A stretch of 64,000 nucleotides of DNA, taken from positions 197,772 through 261,771 of the forward strand of contig NZ_KK214997.1 of NCBI RefSeq assembly GCF_000633935.1, given 5' to 3'. The position numbers were made by a program, and so were the translations under genes. Positions 48,042 to 56,380 of the stretch are shown piece after piece. This DNA comes from Ectothiorhodospira haloalkaliphila ATCC 51935. GTDB taxonomy: Bacteria > Pseudomonadota > Gammaproteobacteria > Ectothiorhodospirales > Ectothiorhodospiraceae. Every line of letters begins with the position of its first letter. Position 1 is the first letter of the stretch. Below the pieces are notes generated by a model. It was not told where the DNA came from. It worked only from the letters and a program-made list of their open reading frames with translations, and did not search any database.

Positions 48042-49296
48042 GATGAGGCATGTTGCCGAGCATATCCGGTGTCACCACCGTCACACCGCCATCAGATACG
48101 TAGAAGCGTTTGGCATCCTGCTCGCGATCCCGTCCGATGACCATGCCCTCGGGAATCCGGCATCCCTTGTCGATCACGGCCTTGTGAACCACACAGTTAC
48201 GACCGATATCCACATCGGGAAGAATGACCGAATCGGTCACCTGGGCATGGGAGTTCACGGTGACGTTGGAGAACAGCAGGGAGTGCCGCACCAGCGATCC
48301 GGAGATGATGCAGCCCCCGGACACCATGGAGTCCACGGCCATGCCACGGCGGTCCTCGTCATCAAACACGAACTTGGCCGGGGGCAGTTGTTCCTGGTAG
48401 GTCCAGATGGGCCAGTCCATGTCGTAGAGGTTGAGCTCCGGGGTCACCCCGATCAGCTCAAGATTGGCCCTCCAGTAGGAATCGATGGTACCCACGTCCC
48501 GCCAATAGGCCTGCGTGCCCGTCTGCACGTCGCGGAACGGGTAGGCCATCACCCGGCTGGACTCGAGCACCTTGGGGATGATGTCCTTGCCGAAGTCGTG
48601 ACTGGAACCGGGCGTGTCGGAATCGGCCACCAGTTGCTGGAAGAGGAAGTCCTTGTTGAACACATAGATGCCCATGGAGGCAAGCGCCTTGTCCGTCTTG
48701 CCGGGGACGGACCTTGGGTGATCGGGCTTCTCGTCGAAGCGCTCCACACGGCCATCGGCATCCACGGCCATGACACCGAATCCCCGGGCCATTTCCAGGT
48801 CCACTTCCAGGCAACCCACGGTCATGTCGGCACCGGACTCCACGTGGTAGGCGATCATGTCTCCGTAATCCATCTTGTAGATGTGATCACCGGCCAGGAT
48901 GAGCACATAGCTGGGGTCGTGGTCACGGATGATGTCCAGATTCTGAAACACCGCATCGGCCGTGCCCTTGTACCAGGAGGTCTCGATGCGCTGCTGGGCC
49001 GGCCAAAGCTCGATGAACTCACCAAACTCGCCGCGCAGAAAGCTCCAGCCCCGCTGCACATGCTGGATCAGGGAGTGGGCCTTGTACTGGGTGATCACGC
49101 CCACCTGGCGAATGCCCGAGTTGATACAGTTGGAGAGCGGGAAATCGATGATCCGGAACTTGCCCCCAAAGGGCACCGCTGGCTTGGCCCGCCACATGGT
49201 CAACTGCTTGAGGCGAGAGCCACGCCCTCCTGCCAGGATGAGTGCCAGGGTATCTCGGGTGATGCGGCTGACGAAGCGTTGGGATTGTGGTTTCAT
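48031..49296 (-). CDS. glgC: Glucose-1-phosphate adenylyltransferase
   Basis: Makes ADP-glucose, the committed step of glycogen synthesis. The 421-residue product has the nucleotide-binding loop [58 protein letters not shown] and the glucose-1-phosphate-binding [14 protein letters not shown] follow. A C-terminal left-handed beta-helix is present ([20 protein letters not shown]). The ATG at 49296 is the family start; an in-frame continuation into the glgB side is rejected because it reads back through glgB. Confidence 0.97.
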   Translation of the reverse strand: MKPQSQRFVSRITRDTLALILAGGRGSRLKQLTMWRAKPAVPFGGKFRIIDFPLSNCINSGIRQVGVITQYKAHSLIQHVQRGWSFLRGEFGEFIELWPAQQRIETSWYKGTADAVFQNLDIIRDHDPSYVLILAGDHIYKMDYGDMIAYHVESGADMTVGCLEVDLEMARGFGVMAVDADGRVERFDEKPDHPRSVPGKTDKALASMGIYVFNKDFLFQQLVADSDTPGSSHDFGKDIIPKVLESSRVMAYPFRDVQTGTQAYWRDVGTIDSYWRANLELIGVTPELNLYDMDWPIWTYQEQLPPAKFVFDDEDRRGMAVDSMVSGGCIISGSLVRHSLLFSNVTVNSHAQVTDSVILPDVDIGRNCVVHKAVIDKGCRIPEGMVIGRDREQDAKRFYVSDGGVTVVTPDMLGNMPHHGV

Positions 49297-49488
49297 ACCT
49301 GCCTTCTGTGACCCGGGTGTGTGGAGGACGTGGCCCCTGGAGCATGTTAAGGTTTTTTCCGCCGGGCTGCATCCGACCGGTACATCGCGTCCCCATGCCA
49401 TCATGGTACGCGATCGTTTCGATTCTATTACATTTTCCGGCCGCCACATCAAGGCAGGCCCAACCGCCGAACCAGGACGGGAACCCAC
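49297..49488. promoter_or_regulatory. Divergent control region of glgC and glgB
   Basis: 192 bases between the two divergent starts. It contains an AT-rich core (around 49418-49440, ttcgattctattacatttt) where promoters of both directions probably overlap; on the minus strand it offers TAGAAT as a possible glgC -10. No convincing -35 or operator could be assigned. Confidence 0.35.
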
Positions 49489-51666
49489 ATGCGTGCAACC
49501 AACCGTGAAGACCTTCAACGCATCCTGGACGCCAGACACCATGACCCGTTCAGTCTGCTGGGTAGTCACGTGGAACAGGAGCAGCGAGTCGTGCGTGCCT
49601 ACCTGCCCCACGCCACCCAGGCCCGCATCGACGAGCTGGATGACCCCATGGAAAAGGTCCACGACCGGGGAATCTTCGAGTGGCGTGGCCCCCTGGATGC
49701 CCTGCCAGGCCATTATCGCATCCGCTGGAACGACGGTCATGGCCATGAACACGTTGGCTACGACCCCTACAGCTTCGGACCCGTCGTGTCGGATTTCGAT
49801 ATCCACCTGTTCAACGAAGGCCGGCACTGGCATGCCTATCGCTTCCTGGGGGCGCATGCCCACGAGGTGGACGGCATCCAGGGCGTGCGCTTCGCCGTGT
49901 GGGCCCCCTCCGCCGAACGCGTTTCCGTGGTGGGCGACTTCAATCGCTGGGATGGCCGCTGCCATACCATGCGGGTGCGCGGGGGCAGTGGCGTGTGGGA
50001 GTTCTTCATCCCCGGCCTTGAACCCGGAACCCTGTACAAGTACGAGATCCGCAACCGGGATACCGGGGCCACCCAGGTAAAGACCGATCCCTACGGGCAG
50101 CGTTTCGAGTTGCGCCCACAGACCGCCGCCGTGGTCCATGACCCCGAACCATTCTCCTGGTCCGACGAGGCATGGCTGAAACAGCGCGCCGGTGATGCCT
50201 GGCTGCACCGTCCCATGTCCATCTATGAGGTACATCTGGGCTCCTGGCGTCTTGGTGAGGATGGCAACTTCCTCAACTATCGTGAGCTGGCCCGCACGCT
50301 GGTGCCCTATGTGAAGGAAATGGGCTTCACCCACATCGAACTACTGCCAGTCACCGAACACCCCTTCGATGGCTCCTGGGGCTACCAGACCACTGGCTAT
50401 TACGCCCCCACCAGCCGCTTTGGAAGCCCCGATGACTTCAGGGATTTCGTCAACCACTGTCACGAAAATGGCATTGGCGTGCTACTGGACTGGGCTCCAG
50501 GACATTTCCCCAAGGATGCCCACGCCCTGGCCCGGTTCGATGGCAGCGCCTTGTACGAGCATGAAGACCCGCGCATGGGCGAGCACCGTGATTGGGGTAC
50601 GCTGATCTTCAACTACGGGCGTAACGAGGTACGCAACTTCCTCGTCTCCAGCGCCATGTACTGGGTGGAGGAGTTCCACATCGATGGCCTGCGGGTGGAC
50701 GCTGTGGCTTCCATGCTCTATCTGAACTACTCCCGGGAAGAAGGCGAATGGGTGCCCAACAAGTTTGGAGGGCAGGAAAACCTGGACGCCATCGAGTTCC
50801 TCCGGGACCTCAACAGCAGCGTGCAAGGCAACCATCCGGGTGCCCTGATCATGGCCGAGGAGTCCACCTCCTGGCCCCAGGTGACACGCCCCACCTGGCT
50901 CGGGGGCCTGGGCTTCTCACTCAAGTGGAACATGGGGTGGATGAACGACACCCTGGAGTACTTCAAGAAGGACCCCATCCACCGCCATTACCATCACGAC
51001 CAGCTCACCTTTGGCCTGCTGTACGCCTTTACCGAAAACTTCGTGCTGCCCTTCTCCCACGACGAAGTCGTGCACGGCAAGCGCTCCCTGCTCTACCGCA
51101 TGCCGGGAGATGAGTGGCAGCGCTTCGCCAATCTGCGCCTTCTGTACACCCTCATGTGGTCCTACCCGGGCAAGAAACTGCTGTTCATGGGCTGCGAATA
51201 CGGTCAGGGCAATGAGTGGGACGATGCCAAGGAACTGGAATGGTATCTATTGCAGTTCCCCTTCCACTCGGGCGTGAAGCAACTGGTGGCCGATCTCAAC
51301 GCCCTCTACGCCCGTGAGAAGGCTCTGCATCACTTTGATTTCGAATGGCAGGGCTTTGAATGGATCGACTGTCACGATGCCGCCCAATCGGTGCTCAGCT
51401 TTATCCGCAAGGGGGAAGACAAGGACGATTTCATCCTTGCGACCCTCAACTTCACCCCCGCCCCCCGAGAGGGCTACCGCATTGGCGTGCCCGCCCCGGG
51501 GAGATATCGGGAGATCTTCAACTCCGACTCGCACTTCTACTGCGGCAGCAACCTGGGCAACCTGGAGGTCGAGGCCGAAGATCTGCCCTGGATGGGCCGC
51601 CCCTACTCCGTGGTGCTCACCCTGCCGCCGCTGGCAGGCATCCTGCTCAAACCGGTTTCCACCTGA
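49489..51666 (+). CDS. glgB: 1,4-alpha-glucan branching enzyme (GH13)
   Basis: Creates alpha-1,6 branches in glycogen. The 725-residue product has an N-terminal extra domain (about 1-105) and a CBM48 domain ([20 protein letters not shown]). The GH13 barrel carries nucleophile region [16 protein letters not shown], acid/base [14 protein letters not shown] and [19 protein letters not shown]. The all-beta C-terminal domain follows. Length is that of E. coli-type GlgB with the N1 domain. A tRNA gene begins 50 bases after its stop. Confidence 0.98.
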   Translation: MRATNREDLQRILDARHHDPFSLLGSHVEQEQRVVRAYLPHATQARIDELDDPMEKVHDRGIFEWRGPLDALPGHYRIRWNDGHGHEHVGYDPYSFGPVVSDFDIHLFNEGRHWHAYRFLGAHAHEVDGIQGVRFAVWAPSAERVSVVGDFNRWDGRCHTMRVRGGSGVWEFFIPGLEPGTLYKYEIRNRDTGATQVKTDPYGQRFELRPQTAAVVHDPEPFSWSDEAWLKQRAGDAWLHRPMSIYEVHLGSWRLGEDGNFLNYRELARTLVPYVKEMGFTHIELLPVTEHPFDGSWGYQTTGYYAPTSRFGSPDDFRDFVNHCHENGIGVLLDWAPGHFPKDAHALARFDGSALYEHEDPRMGEHRDWGTLIFNYGRNEVRNFLVSSAMYWVEEFHIDGLRVDAVASMLYLNYSREEGEWVPNKFGGQENLDAIEFLRDLNSSVQGNHPGALIMAEESTSWPQVTRPTWLGGLGFSLKWNMGWMNDTLEYFKKDPIHRHYHHDQLTFGLLYAFTENFVLPFSHDEVVHGKRSLLYRMPGDEWQRFANLRLLYTLMWSYPGKKLLFMGCEYGQGNEWDDAKELEWYLLQFPFHSGVKQLVADLNALYAREKALHHFDFEWQGFEWIDCHDAAQSVLSFIRKGEDKDDFILATLNFTPAPREGYRIGVPAPGRYREIFNSDSHFYCGSNLGNLEVEAEDLPWMGRPYSVVLTLPPLAGILLKPVST

Positions 51667-51676
51667 GCGTCGCCTC

Positions 51677-51706
51677 TGGCGAACACCCCTCGCGCTGGCC
51701 TATACT
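51677..51706 (+). promoter_or_regulatory. Candidate tRNA-Ala promoter
   Basis: TATACT at 51701-51706 is a good -10 box, with TGGCGA 18 bases before it as a weak -35. The predicted start is a few bases upstream of the tRNA 5' end at 51717. The sequence lies in the 50-base gap after glgB. Confidence 0.45.
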
Positions 51707-51716
51707 CAACGTGCAC

Positions 51717-51792
51717 GGGGCGGTAGCTCAGTTGGGAGAGCGCAGCAATCGCACTGCTGAGGTCGTGGGTTCGACTCCCATCCGCTCCACCA
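51717..51792 (+). tRNA. tRNA-Ala (anticodon CGC)
   Basis: A 76-base cloverleaf with CCA encoded. The acceptor stem GGGGCGG pairs with CCGCTCC and includes the G3-U70 wobble that identifies alanine tRNAs. The D arm has GCTC/GAGC. The anticodon stem CAGCA/TGCTG holds the loop ATCGCAC with anticodon CGC, reading GCG. The T arm is GTGGG-TTCGACT-CCCAT. GCG is a common alanine codon in GC-rich genomes. Confidence 0.97.
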
Positions 51793-51800
51793 GAAAAAAC

Positions 51801-51843
51801 AAAAAAGCCCTTCTTATTCAGTAACTTATAGAAGGGCTTTTTT
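51801..51843 (+). terminator. Intrinsic terminator after tRNA-Ala
   Basis: A 14-bp perfect stem (AAAAAAGCCCTTCT with AGAAGGGCTTTTTT) encloses a 15-base loop, eight bases past the tRNA CCA end. The A-tract on one side and the T-tract on the other make it work in both orientations, though only rightward transcription precedes it. Confidence 0.95.
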
Positions 51844-51940
51844 CGTTTCCCTCAGTTCACCTATCCTACCGAACATGCGCATGTGAACGGCCCAGAGCCG
51901 AGTGATGCTCCCCCCATCGGCCTGTTCAGCGAGCCTCCTG

Positions 51941-52540
51941 ATGCTTTACTACTTCGACCTGATGGGTGTGGCTGTGTTTGCGGCCAGTGGTGTGCTCGCC
52001 GCGCGGGACCGGAATCTGGATATCTTCGGGTTGATCATGGTCGCCACCCTGACGGCCATCGGAGGCGGCACCATCCGCGATCTGCTCCTGGACCGGCATC
52101 CGATCTTCTGGGTGGTGGATCCCTGGTATCTGGTGGTCATCATGGCTTCGGCCGTCACCACCATCCTGTACCTGAAGTGGCGCCCCCCACCCGGGACGCT
52201 TTTCCTCGTGGCCGACACCCTGGGATTGGCGTTGTTCGCCCTATCCGGTGCCACGCTGGCCCTGGCCGCCGGACATTCTCCCCTCATCGTCATCATCATG
52301 GGGGTGATGACAGGCACCATGGGAGGCATGTTGCGGGACGTCATCACGGCTCGCGTACCCCTGATCCTGCAAAAGGAGATCTATGCCACCGCCGCCCTGT
52401 GTGGCGTGGTGGTTTACCTGCTGGCGATGGCCGCTGGCATCAACGACCTCATGGCCTTCGGTGCAGGTTTTGCCACCGTAGTGGCGCTGCGCCTCATTGC
52501 CATCCGTTGGGGCATCAACCTGCCGGTCATCCGTGTTTAG
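51941..52540 (+). CDS. TRIC-type/UPF0126 membrane channel protein (YicG-like)
   Basis: Integral membrane protein of the trimeric intracellular cation channel-like family, thought to conduct monovalent cations. The 199-residue product consists of two homologous three-helix halves plus a seventh helix, each half with the signature GG..RD: TAIGGGTIRDLLLDRHPIFW and MGGMLRDVITARVPLILQKE. It starts MLYYFDLMGVAVFAASGV, aligning with the start of E. coli YicG, so the ATG at 51941 is preferred over GTG/ATG at 51902/51905, which would add 12-13 residues. Confidence 0.88.
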   Translation: MLYYFDLMGVAVFAASGVLAARDRNLDIFGLIMVATLTAIGGGTIRDLLLDRHPIFWVVDPWYLVVIMASAVTTILYLKWRPPPGTLFLVADTLGLALFALSGATLALAAGHSPLIVIIMGVMTGTMGGMLRDVITARVPLILQKEIYATAALCGVVVYLLAMAAGINDLMAFGAGFATVVALRLIAIRWGINLPVIRV

Positions 52541-52577
52541 AGGAGATGCGTACCTTTTGGTACCGGCCATACGGCCG

Positions 52578-54527
52578 TCAATCGGATGTGACGATGCAGT
52601 TTCTTCCGGCACGCTTTGCGGCATAGAGGCGTGCGTCGGCTCGTGCCAGCAGTGGTTCCAGCAGCGGCTCCGTGCCAGGCTCGCCGATGTCCGCAATTCC
52701 GGCACTGAAGGTGACCTTCAGGCCCTCGCCAGCCACTTCGAATCCGTCCGCGTTCATCTGCTCCAGAAAACGTTCCAGCATGGATGCTGCCGTGGGCAGA
52801 TCCACGTCGCTGACGGCGACGATGAATTCCTCACCGCCGTAACGGCCCACGAGGTCATAGGGACGCACGGACGCCTTCAATCGTTGCGCGAACCCGCGCA
52901 ACACCGTATCACCGCCACCGTGTCCGAGAGTGTCGTTGATCGTCTTGAAGTGGTCCAGATCGATGATTGCCACGCACAACCCCGTATGTTCACGCGCGGC
53001 CTTGATCAGCATGTCATTCAGGCAGTTGAAGATGTGGCGACGGTTGAAGATGCCCGTGAGTTGATCGTGGATGGACACCTCGTAAAGCGCTTTCTCCGCA
53101 TGCTTGCGGTCCGTGATATCGATCACGAGACCCTCGATGATGGGGGTTCCTGAACTGTCCCGACCGATGGGCACCCCCTGGTCGAATACCCAGCGTTCCT
53201 TATGATCACGGGTGCGGATCCGGTACTCCACGCTGACCGGCTGCCACGACTCGGTCGCACCGCTCCAGGCCTGCCAGACGACCTCCACGTCCTCAGGATG
53301 AATCAGCGACGCATAGCGGATGGCGGATTCACCGGTGAGGTCGGAGGGCTGCCAGCCAGTCAGTGACTTCACGCCCTCTGATACGAACTCCATGGTCCAG
53401 TCCCGATCCAGGAGCCCTCGGTAGGCCATCCCCGGCAGGTTGGCCAGCAATACCGATTTACTCCGTTCGCTCTCCGCAAGTGCGGCGTTCAGCCGCCGCA
53501 GACGCAGGTTCCAGTAACTGGTCAGCATGAGCAGGATCCCCGCCACCACGACCAATCTCATCAGAATCCCATAATCGAAGGCCTGGACGACGGTGATGTT
53601 CACGTGTCGGTTGACGATTTCCTCGCGTTCACGATGGCTGATCGTGGCGATGGCCCGGTCGAGGATGTCGCGCAGCATGGCGTGCTCTTTCAGCACGCCC
53701 ATCCGAAGGTGATTGGTATAGTGTTCGGGGGCCTGCCCGGCGATCTTGAGGTTGAACAGGCCCTCCTTGCGAATCGTGTAGGCTGCAACGGTGAGTGGGC
53801 GCAGGGCCATGTCGGCAGAACGGTTGGCAACGGCCTGGAAGACATCGTTCTCGCGCTCCACATGCACGATGTGCAGATTGGGAAAATCCCGCTGAACCCG
53901 CTCCTCAAGTGAGGTGCCCACCGGGAATGCGATGCTCTCATCGGTAAGGCCGGTGGCGTCGAAGATGAAGGGGTGCTCCTCGCGGGTGATGAACACACTC
54001 GGGTCCACCAGCAGGGGCTCGGTAAAGACCAGCCAGTCTTCCCGGTCCGGAGTCTGGTTGAGGAACGGGAGAATCAGCACATTCCCTGCCCGGGATTCCT
54101 CGAGAATCACACCCCAGTCTCCGGGGAAAACATAGGTAAACTCGATCCCGAGCCGCTCCTGCACCAGATCCAGGAGGTCGGCCGCAATGCCGGTAAAGTC
54201 ACCGTCCTCGTCCACGTATTCGTAGGGAACCCAGTCGGGGTCCGGAGCCACCGTGATCGGTCCGATCGATTGGATGTACGCCTGTTCCTCCGGAGTGAGC
54301 GGCACCATTGGCACCGGCGTTAACTGATCATCCTCCACGTGGCCACTCCCATCTCCAGCGGGTGCGACATAGGCGGGAGGCAAGGACGCGGGTGCCCACA
54401 TCCAGACACCGAGGGCGAGCAACAGCAACAGCGAGACGATGGTCAGCAGGACCGCGAGATCCGGTCGGGGCCAACGGGAACGATGGTGATGAACAGGTCT
54501 CGGGATCCGGGTGGGTACTTCAGGCAT
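52578..54527 (-). CDS. Diguanylate cyclase with periplasmic solute-binding sensor and PAS domain
   Basis: The 649-residue product has a TM helix (about residues 26-45) and a periplasmic bacterial solute-binding family 3-like domain (about 78-310, with LTPEEQAYIQSIGPITVAPD and VPYEYVDEDGDFTGIAADLL). A second TM (about 324-345) is followed by a PAS domain with PAC (about 365-485) and a GGDEF domain with the active signature RYGGEEFIVAV. An RXXD inhibitory site is not obvious at the usual position. It makes cyclic di-GMP, probably in response to an amino acid-like ligand. It converges with the TRIC gene. Confidence 0.93.
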   Translation of the reverse strand: MPEVPTRIPRPVHHHRSRWPRPDLAVLLTIVSLLLLLALGVWMWAPASLPPAYVAPAGDGSGHVEDDQLTPVPMVPLTPEEQAYIQSIGPITVAPDPDWVPYEYVDEDGDFTGIAADLLDLVQERLGIEFTYVFPGDWGVILEESRAGNVLILPFLNQTPDREDWLVFTEPLLVDPSVFITREEHPFIFDATGLTDESIAFPVGTSLEERVQRDFPNLHIVHVERENDVFQAVANRSADMALRPLTVAAYTIRKEGLFNLKIAGQAPEHYTNHLRMGVLKEHAMLRDILDRAIATISHREREEIVNRHVNITVVQAFDYGILMRLVVVAGILLMLTSYWNLRLRRLNAALAESERSKSVLLANLPGMAYRGLLDRDWTMEFVSEGVKSLTGWQPSDLTGESAIRYASLIHPEDVEVVWQAWSGATESWQPVSVEYRIRTRDHKERWVFDQGVPIGRDSSGTPIIEGLVIDITDRKHAEKALYEVSIHDQLTGIFNRRHIFNCLNDMLIKAAREHTGLCVAIIDLDHFKTINDTLGHGGGDTVLRGFAQRLKASVRPYDLVGRYGGEEFIVAVSDVDLPTAASMLERFLEQMNADGFEVAGEGLKVTFSAGIADIGEPGTEPLLEPLLARADARLYAAKRAGRNCIVTSD

Positions 54528-54660
54528 CGCCTCGCCATCTGGTTAATGACCCGGATGGTCCGTACGCGGCATGTGTCATCTGCTCTTGCCGTCGCACGGA
54601 CCCATGGGCGCAATCCGCTTACAAACCGTAATGATAGGACGGCGCGGCCACCGCCGTGAA

Positions 54661-55356
54661 CTATGTGCCGATGGGTTTCGGCTCATCTCCTGAGTCTCCA
54701 GCGGCGCGCACCAGCAACCATAGAGCGACGGCAAGGCACAAGCTACCCGATGCAGTGATCACCTGTTCCAGCCACTGCATGGCCAGCGTATCCGCCCCGG
54801 CCATGGCAATGGGTTGCAACGCGAAGACCACCAGCACATTCACCAGCAGAAGGCCGATCACACCCCATTGCCGCGCCTGCCAACCACGCCGGATGAGCAG
54901 CGCCATCAGGCCCAGATTACCCAAGGTGGTGAGCAGCATGAACGGCAGAAACCACCCCCGGGTGATCTCCAGCCCCCAGGTGCGGACGCCGGCCACCATG
55001 CAGGCCAGCGCAATGCCCACCAGCCCCCAACCCAGAACCACGTACTTCCGGGGGGCCATGTCCACCCGGCGAAACACGGCCCAGGCGATGGCCGCCAGCA
55101 GGATGAAACCCGGCCCGATCAACAGGAACAGGGCGTTGGAGAGCCAGACCACGTCCTGCCCCGTGAGGGTTGCCAGCAGTTTCCAGATGGCCTTGGAGAG
55201 ACCGCCGGCCACCACCAGGGCGGCCCCAACCATGGCCCATCCCCTCAGGTCGGAACGCAGATGACCGAGCAGATGCACCAGAAAACCCAATCCCACTGCC
55301 GTCAGCAGGACAGGGAGGAAATTGAACAACGCCAGGGGCAAGGTGAACTGATCCAT
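54661..55356 (-). CDS. Polytopic membrane protein of unknown function, 231 residues
   Basis: Not recognised. About seven membrane helices fill the whole chain, for example FLPVLLTAVGLGFLVHLL, ALFLLIGPGFILLAAIAWAV and GVIGLLLVNVLVVFALQP. The segments AGGLSKAIWKLLATLTGQDV and LQPIAMAGADTLAMQWLEQV carry the few polar residues. The C-terminus is short, acidic and soluble. It stands alone, 133 bases downstream of nothing on its strand but the unrelated 55538-56107 gene, and has its own start at 55356. Confidence 0.7.
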   Translation of the reverse strand: MDQFTLPLALFNFLPVLLTAVGLGFLVHLLGHLRSDLRGWAMVGAALVVAGGLSKAIWKLLATLTGQDVVWLSNALFLLIGPGFILLAAIAWAVFRRVDMAPRKYVVLGWGLVGIALACMVAGVRTWGLEITRGWFLPFMLLTTLGNLGLMALLIRRGWQARQWGVIGLLLVNVLVVFALQPIAMAGADTLAMQWLEQVITASGSLCLAVALWLLVRAAGDSGDEPKPIGT

Positions 55357-55537
55357 GGCGGGTATTTCGCCATATTATTGGCGGAGCCTCCAGGGCTGTT
55401 TTGCCAAAGAGACGCTCCAGGCCCCTCGCCCCTACTCCGAATGCCCCCCTGCCCTGCCGGGGCGAATTGCCGCTCTCCCCTCAAGGGGAGGCCCCCGGTC
55501 GAGTGTGCGGGATACATGCCCGCAGGTCGGATGAGTG
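55357..55537 (-). other. Intergenic stretch with two stem-loops
   Basis: On the minus strand, after the 55538 gene, two hairpins occur: TGCGGG/CCCGCA (55506-55524) and CTCCCC/GGGGAG with a four-base loop (about 55476-55492). Neither is followed by a T-tract. No gene is supported. Confidence 0.35.
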
Positions 55538-56107
55538 TCACACGTCCTGCTGATGGCCTTTCCCGGGCAGCGCGCAGAAGCCGTGCTCCTCGGCGCCCAG
55601 CGCGGCATTGAACTTCGCGCTCATGTTCTGAAAACCGATCCAGGCGGTCAGCGCCGTGATCTCGTCCTCGCTGAATTCGTTGCGGAGCCGGTCGATGGCG
55701 TCGCTTTCGATGTCGGCGCAGGTCAGGGTCACCGCCTCTGCCCAGCCAAGCGCCGCCCGTTCGCGAGCGGAAAACAATTCACTGTCGCGCCACTGCGCCA
55801 CGTCCTTCGCCTTCGATTCCTCCCCGCGCGCCTTCAGGAAATTGTGCGCGTTGAGATCCACGCAGAACCCACAGCCGTTGAGCTGGGCGATGCGGATCGA
55901 GACCAGGGAACGCAATGCCGTGTCTACCGGATAGGACCGGCGCTGAAACATCGACAACAGCACCAGCATACCGAGAAAGGTGCCAGGCAGACGGCCCCAT
56001 AGCCAGGACGGGGCCAGCACGGCGCCATAGACCCGCCGCTGACGGCCCAGAAACCAGCGAATGAACCAGGGATAAGCCGAAAGCGGCTTGGGGTCGATAC
56101 GAGACAT
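55538..56107 (-). CDS. Carboxymuconolactone decarboxylase / AhpD-like family protein
   Basis: The 189-residue product carries the AhpD-type redox motif CGFCVDLNAHNF (CXXC followed by histidine) at the start of helix bundles typical of the family, then LGWAEAVTLTC and TALTAWIGFQNMSAKFNAAL. Members range from alkylhydroperoxidase partners to decarboxylases; the CXXC-H motif favours a peroxide or disulfide role. The ATG at 56107 is chosen over a longer low-quality reading. It has its own upstream region shared with the divergent haem-sensor cyclase. Confidence 0.88.
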   Translation of the reverse strand: MSRIDPKPLSAYPWFIRWFLGRQRRVYGAVLAPSWLWGRLPGTFLGMLVLLSMFQRRSYPVDTALRSLVSIRIAQLNGCGFCVDLNAHNFLKARGEESKAKDVAQWRDSELFSARERAALGWAEAVTLTCADIESDAIDRLRNEFSEDEITALTAWIGFQNMSAKFNAALGAEEHGFCALPGKGHQQDV

Positions 56108-56203
56108 GTGGCTCACCGGATGGAGGGCTGAATATCGACATTGTGACCGACCGGGCGGCGGCAGCCTATCCCTGGCGGATCGATACGGGGATGGTGAAGC
56201 AAG

Positions 56204-56238
56204 CCGCAGCACCCTGCAACAGGGGGCTGCGGATTTTG
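56204..56238 (+). terminator. Orphan terminator-like hairpin in a divergent region
   Basis: CCGCAGC and CCCTG pair with CAGGG and GCTGCGG around the loop caa, with one mismatch, followed by ATTTTG on the plus strand. It sits between two divergent gene starts (56107 minus, 56381 plus), where no plus-strand gene precedes it. It could end a small RNA or act as a leader attenuator of the 56381 gene. Confidence 0.4.
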
Positions 56239-56380
56239 CGGGTGCAGTGCCAGACTTGAACAGAGCCTGCTTGAGGAGTGGTCTTCTTGTTGGGCCAATT
56301 GATTCATTTCATATTACTTACGCGGGGTTGAAGGCGTATCCTCGCAGGGTTAAGTCACTCACCCAATCGCGAGGTTTCCC

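Noticed and set aside
49297..50334. 346-codon in-frame extension of glgC across the divergent promoter into glgB
   Set aside because: GlgC homologues start at the ATG at 49296; the extension reads antisense through glgB.
51717..51792. Integration site at tRNA-Ala
   Set aside because: The tRNA is followed by its own terminator and no integrase or repeated tRNA 3' end is present nearby.
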